Assembly (NCBI GenBank): GCA_002497245.1
Contig: DANB01000037.1
Location: forward strand, 1,058 to 33,376
Origin: Euryarchaeota archaeon UBA439
GTDB lineage: Archaea; Thermoplasmatota; Poseidoniia; Poseidoniales; Thalassarchaeaceae
Length of the DNA: 32,319 nt
Direction: 5' to 3'
The position numbers were made by a program, and so were the translations under genes. Shown here in pieces: positions 18,374 through 26,515 of the stretch. The notes beneath the pieces were generated by a model, which was not told where the DNA came from, did not search any database, and saw only the letters and a list, made by a program, of their open reading frames with translations. The first letter of the stretch is position 1; every line of letters starts with the position of its first letter.

Positions 18374-18550
18374 ATGCTGCCACAATTAAAGATGATTTAT
18401 GATATCATCAATGCTTCTGACGACGGTTTTGGCCTTCCAATAAAAGGTATTATTTCTAAATTAAAGAAAATAATAATATTGGGAGCAATTATTTCTATTT
18501 CAATCGGAATAGGGATAGGTTACCTCATTTTTGAAGTTATTTTGACTTAA
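18374..18550 (+). CDS. Predicted 58-residue single-span membrane protein
   Basis: This short ORF starts ATG 15 bases after the aspS stop and ends 51 bases before the formyltransferase. It has an amphipathic N-terminus with an acidic patch (ASDDG, about 14-18), a basic stretch (SKLKK) and one hydrophobic helix (about 33-55, rich in Ile and Gly). The positive charges before the helix suggest the N-terminus stays in the cytoplasm. I recognise no family. Support comes from its position in a packed gene train and the clean charge/helix layout; chance cannot be excluded. Confidence 0.5.
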   Translation: MLPQLKMIYDIINASDDGFGLPIKGIISKLKKIIILGAIISISIGIGIGYLIFEVILT

Positions 18551-18601
18551 ATAAGAAACATCTACACCGAAAAGAACGGGTATTAGAAACCTCTGCGACG
18601 A

Positions 18602-19348
18602 ATGAGAAATATGGCCAAGCCGAGCTTCGCATTCTTACTTCTAAAAGAACATCCATATGGTAGGGAGATGCTTAAACAGTTAATCTCGGAGGAATTTATA
18701 CCGAGAATTATCATCACAGAAGATTCTGCAATTGCTGATGAAGAAAGAGAAAAATTTCTAAAGAGGATTGAAGGAAATCAAATTGCGGAAACAATTGAGT
18801 CGCAACTTGAAAAGTTATCAAAAAGAGGCATTAATGTCGAACATATAGAAGTGGCGATTCATAACTCAGAAGAAGTAATGCCACATATTAGAAATATGGA
18901 TTTAGACATCATAGTTTTTGGAGGAACGAGAATAATTCGTGGAGAAATATTGGATTACCCTAAGGATGGAGTAATAAATAGCCACCCTGGATTGTTACCG
19001 GAATGTAGAGGTTCAGCATCTCCTGCTTGGAGCGTATACCACGATATACCTGTAGGGTCATCCACTCATTTCTGTGACAATGGAGTAGATACTGGACACT
19101 TACTCTTACGAAGAGAAGTTCCTGTAAAAAGAGGAATGAAATATGAGGATTTATGCTATGAAACTCTTGTGTTAGCAGGAATTCTGATGAAGGAAGCATT
19201 GATGGCCTATGAAGAGGGAAGATGGAGCGAAATGAGACGCCCTCAGGGAGATAGCCCCAATCCGACATTCCGAAATGCACCGGAAGAAGTATTGCAGGTT
19301 GTATATCAAAAATTAGAAGAAGAAAGTTACGCTCATTACATAGATTAG
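18602..19348 (+). CDS. Formyltransferase-family protein (formyl_trans_N fold)
   Basis: The 248-residue protein has the catalytic triad of 10-formyltetrahydrofolate-dependent formyltransferases: N126 and H128 in NSHPGLLPECRG and D163 in DNGVDTGHLL. The fold is shared by methionyl-tRNA formyltransferase, PurN and sugar-amine formyltransferases. The usual tRNA-binding C-terminal domain of Fmt is absent, and archaeal initiation does not use formyl-Met. A role on a small amine, or hydrolysis of a formyl group, is therefore more likely (inference). An alternative start is the ATG at 18611. It lies 8 bases before the SDR-like gene and appears to open the five-gene metabolic cluster. Confidence 0.75.
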   Translation: MRNMAKPSFAFLLLKEHPYGREMLKQLISEEFIPRIIITEDSAIADEEREKFLKRIEGNQIAETIESQLEKLSKRGINVEHIEVAIHNSEEVMPHIRNMDLDIIVFGGTRIIRGEILDYPKDGVINSHPGLLPECRGSASPAWSVYHDIPVGSSTHFCDNGVDTGHLLLRREVPVKRGMKYEDLCYETLVLAGILMKEALMAYEEGRWSEMRRPQGDSPNPTFRNAPEEVLQVVYQKLEEESYAHYID

Positions 19349-19356
19349 GTGAAAAA

Positions 19357-20163
19357 ATGGAAAAAATATTAGATTCGGAATTTCCTTACGCAGACGGTAT
19401 ATTAGATGGAAAAAATGCTCTTGTATGTGGTGCGTCGAAAGGAATAGGTAGAGCTACTGCATTAATGCTTGCTAGGGCTGGAGCGAAAGTAATTGTATGT
19501 GCTAGATCATCTGAAAAATTGGATGATTTAGTTGAAGAAATGCACGGTACTGGACATTCAAAATTAATACTTGATTTAGAAGATATTTCTTCTTTGAGAT
19601 ATGGAATTAATGAATTGATTAAGAATCAGAAAATACACATTTTAGTTAATAATGCAGGAGGTCCTCCAGGTGGACCTTTATTATCCAATGAAATAGATGA
19701 TTTTGATGCCCCATTCAAGAGACATCTGCATGCAGCGCACACTATTACTCAGATTCTCGCACCAATTATGGAGAGTGAAGGATACGGAAGAATTGTAAAT
19801 ATTATTTCTACATCTGTGAGAGAACCGATAGATAATATTGGGCTCTCAAATACATTGAGAGGAGCTATGGGTTCATGGGCTAAATCTCTTTCAAGAGAGT
19901 TGAGCCCTTGTATTACAATAAATAATATTCTTCCAGGATTTACAGATACTGATAGACTTGGATCTCTTGCTAAATCTATTTCTGAAAAAACAGGAGAATC
20001 AGTACAATCAGTTCAAAATAAATGGATGGATTCTGTTCCAATTCAGAGATTAATAGACCCATTAGAAACTGGAGCCGCGGTAACATGGCTTTGTCTACCA
20101 AGTAGTGGTTCAGTTAGAGGAATTAGCTTAGCGGTAGATGGCGGAAGAATGCGTTCAATTTGA
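19357..20163 (+). CDS. Short-chain dehydrogenase/reductase-like protein without the catalytic Tyr-x3-Lys
   Basis: The 268-residue protein keeps the Rossmann features of classical SDRs: GASKGIGR (25-32) and NNAGG (98-102). The IVNIIS strand carries a Ser (S151) where the catalytic Ser is expected. The Tyr and Lys expected 13 and 17 residues later are replaced by S164 and R168 in GLSNTLRGAM. The substitution resembles a known FabG-like SDR subgroup lacking the canonical tetrad, so it looks like a subfamily trait rather than a sequencing error. NAD(P) binding is likely; the chemistry may be altered or assisted by another residue. It is tightly packed between the formyltransferase and the monooxygenase. 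Confidence 0.82.
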   Translation: MEKILDSEFPYADGILDGKNALVCGASKGIGRATALMLARAGAKVIVCARSSEKLDDLVEEMHGTGHSKLILDLEDISSLRYGINELIKNQKIHILVNNAGGPPGGPLLSNEIDDFDAPFKRHLHAAHTITQILAPIMESEGYGRIVNIISTSVREPIDNIGLSNTLRGAMGSWAKSLSRELSPCITINNILPGFTDTDRLGSLAKSISEKTGESVQSVQNKWMDSVPIQRLIDPLETGAAVTWLCLPSSGSVRGISLAVDGGRMRSI

Positions 20164-20173
20164 GTGTGGAATA

Positions 20174-21415
20174 ATGTTATTTGATATATTCTTTTCAATA
20201 TCTCAGACACCGGATACTTCCGGTTATATTCCTTCAGAAGATGAAATGTTTTCTAATTTCTTTGAACAAGTTGAGTTAGCAGATGAATTGGGATTTGGAG
20301 TAGGTTGGGTCGCTCAGGCACATTTATCAACTGAAATACAAAAAAGGAACAAAATACCAGTAGTACCTCATTATCCAGGGGAAGTTGGACTATGTACTGA
20401 CTTCTTTCAAATAGCTCAGAAAATGTTCTCTAGAACTAAAAAAATGGAAGTTGGAAGTGCTGTTTTATCAATCCTAGCCTCGGGAGGACCTATTGCAATT
20501 GCAGAACGTGTTGGATCATTTTTAGCTTTACATGGGCTGGATGATATGGAAGATAGAAAATTACACATTGGTTTTTCAGCAGGGAGGTTTGAATTTATGG
20601 CGAGACCATATGGAATTGTTCCAAGAAATGTCATTGAAGAGGCTGCTTGGCCTTCTCTAAGAGGACAAATATTTGCTGAGGCTTCAGAGATTTTTCTGAG
20701 ACTTCTAAATGGAGAAGTAATTTCTTCAAATATGATTAGAGATACGATTCTTACGAGAGAGAGTTTTCGTTCTGATGAAGATTGGGAGAGAGTTCAAAAT
20801 GTAGCTAAAGAGTTCAATGACCTAGCTGAAATACCTGAGAAAGTCGAAATACCTCATAGATATGATTTTGAAGAAATAAAAACAATACCTCAAAATTGGA
20901 GAAGAGAATTACTAAATCTTGTGCTTGGTAGTCATGATCCAAAACTACAGATTGAGGTAAACAAATGGCGACCAGTACAAGTTTTTAATCTCAGTATAAC
21001 TCCTCCACATATTATCGAGGAAACTCATGAGAGAATGGGTGAAAGTTATCACCCAGATGGAGGCACTTGGAATAGAAATATGATGCCTAGAACAATAATG
21101 ATTTTTGTCAATAATGAAAAGAATTTATCATCAGAAGAACAAAGTATTGCTGCCAAAGAAGAAGCAAAGGCTGCATTGAATACCTATTGGAGGGCACTAG
21201 AAGGTACAATCGATCCTTCAAAAGTAGAAAGAGCAACTGATAATGCAGTAATAGGAAATGTTCAGGAGGTTGCTGAACAAATTATTCAAAGATTTAATAA
21301 AAACGATAAATTGATGTGTTGGTTCGACTTCTTCAATCATGATAGTGAAAGAGTTCAGAGAAATATGGAGGCTTTTATGAATGAAGTTGCACCTATAGTT
21401 AATGGGGAGAAATGA
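20174..21415 (+). CDS. Luciferase-like (LLM class) flavin-dependent monooxygenase/oxidoreductase
   Basis: The 413-residue protein begins MLFDIFFSISQTPD and has the TIM-barrel pattern of bacterial-luciferase-like enzymes: FFEQVELADELGFGVGWVAQ, MEVGSAVLSILASGGPIAIAE and GFSAGRFEFMARPYGI. These enzymes use FMNH2 or F420 with oxygen or another acceptor; no feature here decides between them. An insertion around residues 190-250 is longer than in luciferase itself. The frame is open from 20138, overlapping the SDR-like gene, but the ATG at 20174, 10 bases after that stop, fits the family better. No separate flavin reductase lies in the cluster. Confidence 0.82.
   Translation: MLFDIFFSISQTPDTSGYIPSEDEMFSNFFEQVELADELGFGVGWVAQAHLSTEIQKRNKIPVVPHYPGEVGLCTDFFQIAQKMFSRTKKMEVGSAVLSILASGGPIAIAERVGSFLALHGLDDMEDRKLHIGFSAGRFEFMARPYGIVPRNVIEEAAWPSLRGQIFAEASEIFLRLLNGEVISSNMIRDTILTRESFRSDEDWERVQNVAKEFNDLAEIPEKVEIPHRYDFEEIKTIPQNWRRELLNLVLGSHDPKLQIEVNKWRPVQVFNLSITPPHIIEETHERMGESYHPDGGTWNRNMMPRTIMIFVNNEKNLSSEEQSIAAKEEAKAALNTYWRALEGTIDPSKVERATDNAVIGNVQEVAEQIIQRFNKNDKLMCWFDFFNHDSERVQRNMEAFMNEVAPIVNGEK
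21404..21409 (+). promoter_or_regulatory. Shine-Dalgarno deciding the asparaginase II start
   Basis: GGGGAG within the last codons of the monooxygenase gene lies 7 bases before the ATG at 21417. It follows directly on the alternative ATG at 21402, so it cannot serve that start and supports 21417. Confidence 0.55.
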
Positions 21416-21416
21416 T

Positions 21417-22589
21417 ATGAAAAAAGAAAAAATCACTAGACCATCATCAGTATCGCCAGGAAGACCAGGTTCAGCAGTGTTTCCAACTAATCCTCTGGGA
21501 GAAAAACATGAAGGAATAGCAACAGGAAGAGATGTTGAATGGGAACCACTAGTAGATTTCAGAAGAAGAGATGTATCTGAAAATACTATTCACGGGGCTG
21601 TTGCATGGGCTCATGGAAATGAAATCATACACTCCTTCGGAGGAAATGTATTAATTTATGGAAGATCTATGATGAAACCATTGATGATGAAACCATTCGT
21701 AAAAGTATTAGAAGATGAATTAACCTGGGAACAAAAGGCAATTTCTTGCTCATCACATAATGGGGACACTGAACATGTTGCTGCTGCACAGTCTATACTC
21801 ACAGAATCTGAGTGGGGATTAATGCAGTGCCCTCTAGATGTACCACTAATACAGTTTGGCAGACAGGTTAGAAGACCTAGGAGATGGTTTCATACATGTT
21901 CGGGAGAACATGCGGCCTTGTTGAAAGGTATGAGAAAAATGGGGATGAGTAGGGCTGGTTATACACTACCTAGCACTCCTTGGTTTCCATTGTTTTTAGA
22001 TGTTCTAAAAGAATATATGGGTAAGCCTGATTGGGAACCTAAGAGAGTTGCTAAGGACGGTTGTGGGCTACCTACTGTTTCTAACACAGTTGATGAACTG
22101 GCAGTAATGTTTTCAGGCCTAGTTGCGAAGAAAGATGAAGACTGGATTTGGGAAGCAATGAATAAACATCCAGATTTGATAGGTGGATTTAATCGGCTGG
22201 ATTCAACATGTCTCAAGGCAGGGAATGGCAAACTGATCGCAAAAGAAGGTGCTGATGGATTACTAGGAATAGCTATCGAACATCCAGACTGGCCCAAAGG
22301 TTTAGGAATTGTAATTAAGATTGCTCACGGATGGAATTCGCAGGCAACTTGGTATGTTGCAAGAGCTGTTTTAGGAGTATTGGGGATAGAACTCAGAAAC
22401 CCATATCCTTTACATAGACAAAAGGCATTTATTGTGCCAGGAATTGTTCCTGAAATATATCAAGAAGAATTGGAAAAAGTAGTCACTTGGGACGAGTGGG
22501 ACCCAGACCAAGATAAATTCAACTTAGATTGGAATGAATATTCCGCAGCGATGACACGTAATGATCCATTTTCTAATGAAGGGATATAA
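21417..22589 (+). CDS. Asparaginase II family protein (AnsA/R. etli type)
   Basis: The 390-residue protein matches the asparaginase_II family: RSMMKPLMMKPF, ISCSSHNGDTEHVAAA, FHTCSGEHAALLKGM, DGCGLPT, and later KEGADGLLGIAIE and VIKIAHGW. Biochemically known members are asparaginases unrelated to the type I/II amyloid-drug enzymes or to the Ntn type. The cluster context suggests the amide substrate may be something other than asparagine (inference). About 40 polar residues precede the conserved core. It begins 1 base after the monooxygenase stop. Confidence 0.85.
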   Translation: MKKEKITRPSSVSPGRPGSAVFPTNPLGEKHEGIATGRDVEWEPLVDFRRRDVSENTIHGAVAWAHGNEIIHSFGGNVLIYGRSMMKPLMMKPFVKVLEDELTWEQKAISCSSHNGDTEHVAAAQSILTESEWGLMQCPLDVPLIQFGRQVRRPRRWFHTCSGEHAALLKGMRKMGMSRAGYTLPSTPWFPLFLDVLKEYMGKPDWEPKRVAKDGCGLPTVSNTVDELAVMFSGLVAKKDEDWIWEAMNKHPDLIGGFNRLDSTCLKAGNGKLIAKEGADGLLGIAIEHPDWPKGLGIVIKIAHGWNSQATWYVARAVLGVLGIELRNPYPLHRQKAFIVPGIVPEIYQEELEKVVTWDEWDPDQDKFNLDWNEYSAAMTRNDPFSNEGI

Positions 22590-22593
22590 GGAG
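22588..22593 (+). promoter_or_regulatory. Shine-Dalgarno supporting a TTG start
   Basis: AAGGAG overlaps the stop codon of the asparaginase II gene and lies 8 bases before the TTG at 22602. The nearby ATG at 22594 is out of frame and meets a stop after three codons, so TTG is the credible start of the aldehyde dehydrogenase. Confidence 0.7.
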
Positions 22594-22601
22594 ATGAAGA
22601 A

Positions 22602-24038
22602 TTGAAAATCCTGAATTACATCTCTGGGAAATTTGTTGAACCCGAGTCAGGAGAATGGTTAGAAGACTTAGCTCCTGCAACAGGAGAAAAAATTGCATTA
22701 GTCCCTAAATCTAATCATAATGATATAAATAAGGCAGTTGATGCTGCAAAAAAAGCTCTACCAGAATGGTCATCTCTTACGAATCTAGATAGAGCAAATT
22801 GGTTAGATAAAATTGCAGACAAACTAGAATCAAAATATGAAGAAATTGCAAAATTGGAAAGTAAAGATACGGGTAAACCAATTTCTCTAGCGAGAGAGGT
22901 TGATGCTTATCGTTCAGTTAAAAATTTTAGATTTTTTTCTGAAATAATTAGAGATCTAGATATTGAGAAATATGAAATGGAAGATGCTACAAACAGAGTC
23001 ATATACAAATCAGTTGGAGTAGGAGCGCTAATTACTCCATGGAATTTACCACTCTATCTTCTTTCATGGAAAGTTGCGCCTGCAATAGGAATGGGGAATA
23101 CTGTAGTTTGTAAACCAAGTGAAATGACTCCATTAACTGCTGATTTACTAATGAAGACTATAGATGAAATCGGATTACCAGAAGGAGTAGTTAATCTAGT
23201 TCATGGTGATGGAATTGGGGCTGGTTCACCATTAGTATCACATCAAGATGTTTCCTTAGTTTCATTCACTGGAGGCACCTCAACTGGTTCGATAGTGGCA
23301 AAATCAGCAGCGAGTTCTTTCAAAAAATTAAGCCTAGAATTAGGGGGTAAAAATTCTAGTATAATTTTTGACGACTGTGATTTAGAAAATACAGTTAAGG
23401 GAGTGGTGAGAGCCGGCTTTCTAAACCAAGGACAGGTATGTCTTTGCGGAAGTAGGATTCTAGTTCAAGAAAATATATATGATGATTTTATTAATAAATT
23501 TATTATTGAAGTTGAAGCAATGAAAATTGGAGACCCCTCTGATGAGAATACAGATCTAGGGGCTTTGATTTCTCCGGAGCACCTATCAAAGGTTGAAGAA
23601 TACATTGAAATTGCGAAAAGTGAAGGCGGAACAATACTAACGGGAGGATATCCAAATCTTTCTGATAAATATAAAAATGGAAATTGGATATCGCCTACTG
23701 TAATTACAGATTTAGATGTAAACTCACGTTGCTCGACAGAAGAAATATTTGGACCAGTGGTTACGATTCATAGATTTAGCACTGAAAAGGACGCCATTGA
23801 TATCGCTAATAACACTAGATATGGATTAGCAGGAAGTATCTGGACCAATGATCTTGAAAAAGGAAACAGAGTAGCAGAATCAATCCACACTGGAATGATC
23901 TGGATTAATACATGGCTACATAGAGATTTAAGAGTTCCATTTGGAGGAGTTAAAGATTCAGGAATAGGCAGAGAGGGAGGAAAATGGAGCTTAGGATTCT
24001 TCTCTGAAGCAATGAATATATGTACAAAAAACAAATAA
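22602..24038 (+). CDS. NAD(P)-dependent aldehyde dehydrogenase (ALDH superfamily, aminomuconate/betaine-aldehyde-like)
   Basis: The 478-residue protein has all core ALDH features: TPWNLP (145-150), SFTGGTSTG (221-229), catalytic E246 in LELGGKN, nucleophile C280 in NQGQVCLCGSR, and EEIFGPVV near the C-terminus. It oxidises an aldehyde to an acid with NAD(P)+. Closest recalled relatives are 2-aminomuconic/2-hydroxymuconic semialdehyde and betaine aldehyde dehydrogenases, but substrate assignment needs phylogeny. A TTG start with a strong AAGGAG is used. It closes the five-gene cluster and abuts the convergent ATPase gene with no spacer. Confidence 0.9.
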   Translation: MKILNYISGKFVEPESGEWLEDLAPATGEKIALVPKSNHNDINKAVDAAKKALPEWSSLTNLDRANWLDKIADKLESKYEEIAKLESKDTGKPISLAREVDAYRSVKNFRFFSEIIRDLDIEKYEMEDATNRVIYKSVGVGALITPWNLPLYLLSWKVAPAIGMGNTVVCKPSEMTPLTADLLMKTIDEIGLPEGVVNLVHGDGIGAGSPLVSHQDVSLVSFTGGTSTGSIVAKSAASSFKKLSLELGGKNSSIIFDDCDLENTVKGVVRAGFLNQGQVCLCGSRILVQENIYDDFINKFIIEVEAMKIGDPSDENTDLGALISPEHLSKVEEYIEIAKSEGGTILTGGYPNLSDKYKNGNWISPTVITDLDVNSRCSTEEIFGPVVTIHRFSTEKDAIDIANNTRYGLAGSIWTNDLEKGNRVAESIHTGMIWINTWLHRDLRVPFGGVKDSGIGREGGKWSLGFFSEAMNICTKNK

Positions 24039-25400
24039 TCAGCGGCGACCTTTTCTACCTTTACCTCTTTTTGATTTACCAGAATTGTATTCCCAATTCC
24101 TACCTGATTTATTGGACCATGAGCTAGCATCAAAATTAGAATCACTATGTTTTTCTAATTTTTTCCTTAATCCTCTAGGAAGTTCTTGGATTGAATGAAC
24201 ATCTAATTTCAAACCCATATCTTGCTCGAGCCTACGAATCCCTTCTCCACCAGGCCCTATCATAGAGCCTATTGCAGAATCATCAATATAGATTATTGCT
24301 GCAGAATCAGTGACGAATTTTGCATGTTTAACAGAGATTCCAGTAAGTCTAGTTGCCTCTCTCTTTAGTTCCTCTGATGCTAATTTCCAGGCAGGACTTC
24401 CTCCATCTTCATTAGAACCGTTAACTGGAACAACTGCAATCTCAGAACCAAAAGCAAACATCTCATGAGTCAATCGATTGGAGGGGAACTCCCTAATCTC
24501 GATAACTGGACGGCTTAAGTCGGATTCCATACCAGTAGGAGCTCTAACAACCATCTTCAATTCTAATACTTGATTTATTTTCCCCTTTTCTATATGGATG
24601 ACTGTATCGAGAACCTGGGAGATTAAACCTAGTTCGACTTTTCCAACTAATCTCTGTATTGCTTGAAGACCACTGTTTGCATGAGTAACTCCTAAGAGTC
24701 CGACTCCAGCTAAACGTACGTCACCAAATATCTCAAAATCTCTTGCACGGCGTACTTCATCAAATATTACAAAATCGGGCCTAAGTAAGAAGATGATTTC
24801 GGCGGTTTTCTCTAAATCACCTTCTAAAGGTGCATATTGAGTAACTCTCTGAGGGACTTGTAGATCTCTTGGAGATTCCATAGTTTTGACCATTGCCCCC
24901 ATCTCTGAATCTAAATATGAAGCGATTGCTTGGGCGAAAGTAGTCTTACCTGAACCAGGTTTACCAACTACAAAAATTCCTCGATGATGATTAGATAATC
25001 TATTTACAAGTTCTTTGTCCAATTTATAGTCTGACAATTGTAAATTGGCTACCGGTCTAACAACAGTGATTTCCCAAGCATCGGAGAAAGGAGGCCATGC
25101 ACAACTTACACGGAGATCTCCTACTTGCATAACCTTACATCCTTCACGTTCAATCTCTATGAAACAGTCAGATCTAGAAGAATTCTGTTCAATAATTAAC
25201 GATATCTCCTCTGAAAGATCTACTAATTTTGGTTTATCCCAGACATCTAAATCTAATTCATTCAAAGTTAAAGAAGAGATATGTCCACTTTTCACCCTAG
25301 GCCTACATTCTGCCTTAAGAAAGATTGTTGATACTGACTCATCAGTCAAAATAGACTCAAGTGAATCAGGCAGTAAAGGATGGTCTCCAAATGACGCCAT
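24039..25400 (-). CDS. PilT/VirB11-like ATPase with C-terminal KH domain, lacking the PIN domain (COG1855-like)
   Basis: The core matches archaeal COG1855: FIEIEREGCKVMQVGDLRVS, WPPFSDAWEITVVRPV, Walker A GKPGSGKTT (146-154), ESPRDLQVP, PDFVIFDEVRRARDFE and VTHANSGLQAIQRLVG. A KH-like domain with IGPGGEGIRRLE follows (about 350-420), ending in a basic KSKRGKGRKGRR tail. Family members are typically about 600 residues with an N-terminal PIN nuclease domain. Here the protein starts only about 20 residues before the ATPase-linked region, so that domain is absent. A role in RNA handling is inferred from the KH domain and basic tail. The ATG start at 25400 is followed upstream by stops, with no separate PIN ORF. 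Confidence 0.87.
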   Translation of the reverse strand: MASFGDHPLLPDSLESILTDESVSTIFLKAECRPRVKSGHISSLTLNELDLDVWDKPKLVDLSEEISLIIEQNSSRSDCFIEIEREGCKVMQVGDLRVSCAWPPFSDAWEITVVRPVANLQLSDYKLDKELVNRLSNHHRGIFVVGKPGSGKTTFAQAIASYLDSEMGAMVKTMESPRDLQVPQRVTQYAPLEGDLEKTAEIIFLLRPDFVIFDEVRRARDFEIFGDVRLAGVGLLGVTHANSGLQAIQRLVGKVELGLISQVLDTVIHIEKGKINQVLELKMVVRAPTGMESDLSRPVIEIREFPSNRLTHEMFAFGSEIAVVPVNGSNEDGGSPAWKLASEELKREATRLTGISVKHAKFVTDSAAIIYIDDSAIGSMIGPGGEGIRRLEQDMGLKLDVHSIQELPRGLRKKLEKHSDSNFDASSWSNKSGRNWEYNSGKSKRGKGRKGRR

Positions 25401-25532
25401 GTACCTATGAAGTGCTTCTTAGATTTCATGTTTGGCTTGTTCATGGTATTAATGCTCTGATAAACTAATAGTACTTTTCTTCAATAAAATAGGGTAAGAC
25501 TGAAAGTATAGTTATATCGCATAGAGTAGAAT

Positions 25533-26513
25533 ATGGCATCAGTTGGCATAATCGGATTGGGAGCATATGTACCACCAAATGAGATGAGCAATGAAGACTG
25601 GATGAAACTTGTAGATACAAGCGATGAGTGGATTACTACAAAAACTGGAATGAAGAAAAGAAGAATTGCCAGTTCGGAAGTATGTACTTCTGACTTGGCA
25701 GTAGAAGCATGCAAGCAAGCCTTAGATGATGCTGGATTAAAGGCCGAAGATATCGATCTAATTATTCTGGCAACATCATCTCCTGATGTACCACTATCAT
25801 CGACTGCAGGGATAATTCAACATAAATTGGGTTGTACTGATTGTGCAGCTTTCGACATTAACGCAGTATGTGCGGGATGGGTTCATGCATTAGATATAGG
25901 AAGTAGATTTGTAGGCACAAATGGTTATCAAAATGTTCTCGTTATTGGGTCAGAAATCTACTCTCGGATATTAAACTGGAAAGATAGAGCTACATGCGTA
26001 CTATTTGGAGACGGAGCAGGGGCAGCAGTATTATCAGAAGTAAAGGAAGGGAAAGGAATCATTAGTTCATGGTTAATGTCTGATGGTTCAGGATCTTCCG
26101 TTATAGAAATACCCGCTGGTGGAGTAAGAACGCCATTTAATTCTGATAACTTTGTAGAAGGTGCACAATATTTCCATATGGATGGTAGAGCCGTCTGGAA
26201 TTTTGCTATCGAGGCTTTTCCACAAGCTGTGAATGAATCATTAAAAAGAGCCGGTAAAAGTATTGAAGATGTAGATCTAGTAATACCCCATCAAGCTAAT
26301 ATTAATATTATTAAGACAGGGATGGAAAAACTTGGTCTTGGAATGGAAAAAACATATACAAATTTACATAAATATGGAAACACAGCAGGTGCAAGTGTGC
26401 CTATTGCAATGAAAGAAGCAATGGACAAAGGACTGATTAGCGAAGGAGATTTAGTGGTCACAGCAGCTTTTGGTGGCGGTTTAGCATGGGGTGCTAACGT
26501 AATACAGTTCTAA
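25533..26513 (+). CDS. fabH: 3-oxoacyl-ACP synthase III (FabH, KAS III)
   Basis: The 326-residue length and the Cys-His-Asn triad fit bacterial FabH: C113 in NAVCAGW, H253 in PHQANINII and N283 in KYGNTAGAS. The EWITTKTGMKKRRIA segment near the N-terminus is also characteristic. KAS III condenses acetyl-CoA (or another acyl-CoA) with malonyl-ACP to start fatty-acid synthesis. It is not the archaeal HMG-CoA-synthase-like thiolase-fold protein. No other fatty-acid gene is adjacent, though the SDR-like protein at 19357 is FabG-like in fold. The ATG start at 25533 is divergent from the ATPase gene with a 132-base gap. Confidence 0.92.
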   Translation: MASVGIIGLGAYVPPNEMSNEDWMKLVDTSDEWITTKTGMKKRRIASSEVCTSDLAVEACKQALDDAGLKAEDIDLIILATSSPDVPLSSTAGIIQHKLGCTDCAAFDINAVCAGWVHALDIGSRFVGTNGYQNVLVIGSEIYSRILNWKDRATCVLFGDGAGAAVLSEVKEGKGIISSWLMSDGSGSSVIEIPAGGVRTPFNSDNFVEGAQYFHMDGRAVWNFAIEAFPQAVNESLKRAGKSIEDVDLVIPHQANINIIKTGMEKLGLGMEKTYTNLHKYGNTAGASVPIAMKEAMDKGLISEGDLVVTAAFGGGLAWGANVIQF

Positions 26514-26515
26514 TC

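Noticed and set aside
20138..20173. Upstream start of the monooxygenase overlapping the SDR-like gene
   Set aside because: The extra 12 residues are translated from the SDR-like gene's end in another frame; MLFDIFFS at 20174 is the natural start of the barrel.
25401..25532. Possible TATA elements between the ATPase and fabH genes
   Set aside because: Several AT-rich stretches exist, but none is at a clearly better distance from either start, so no promoter is called.
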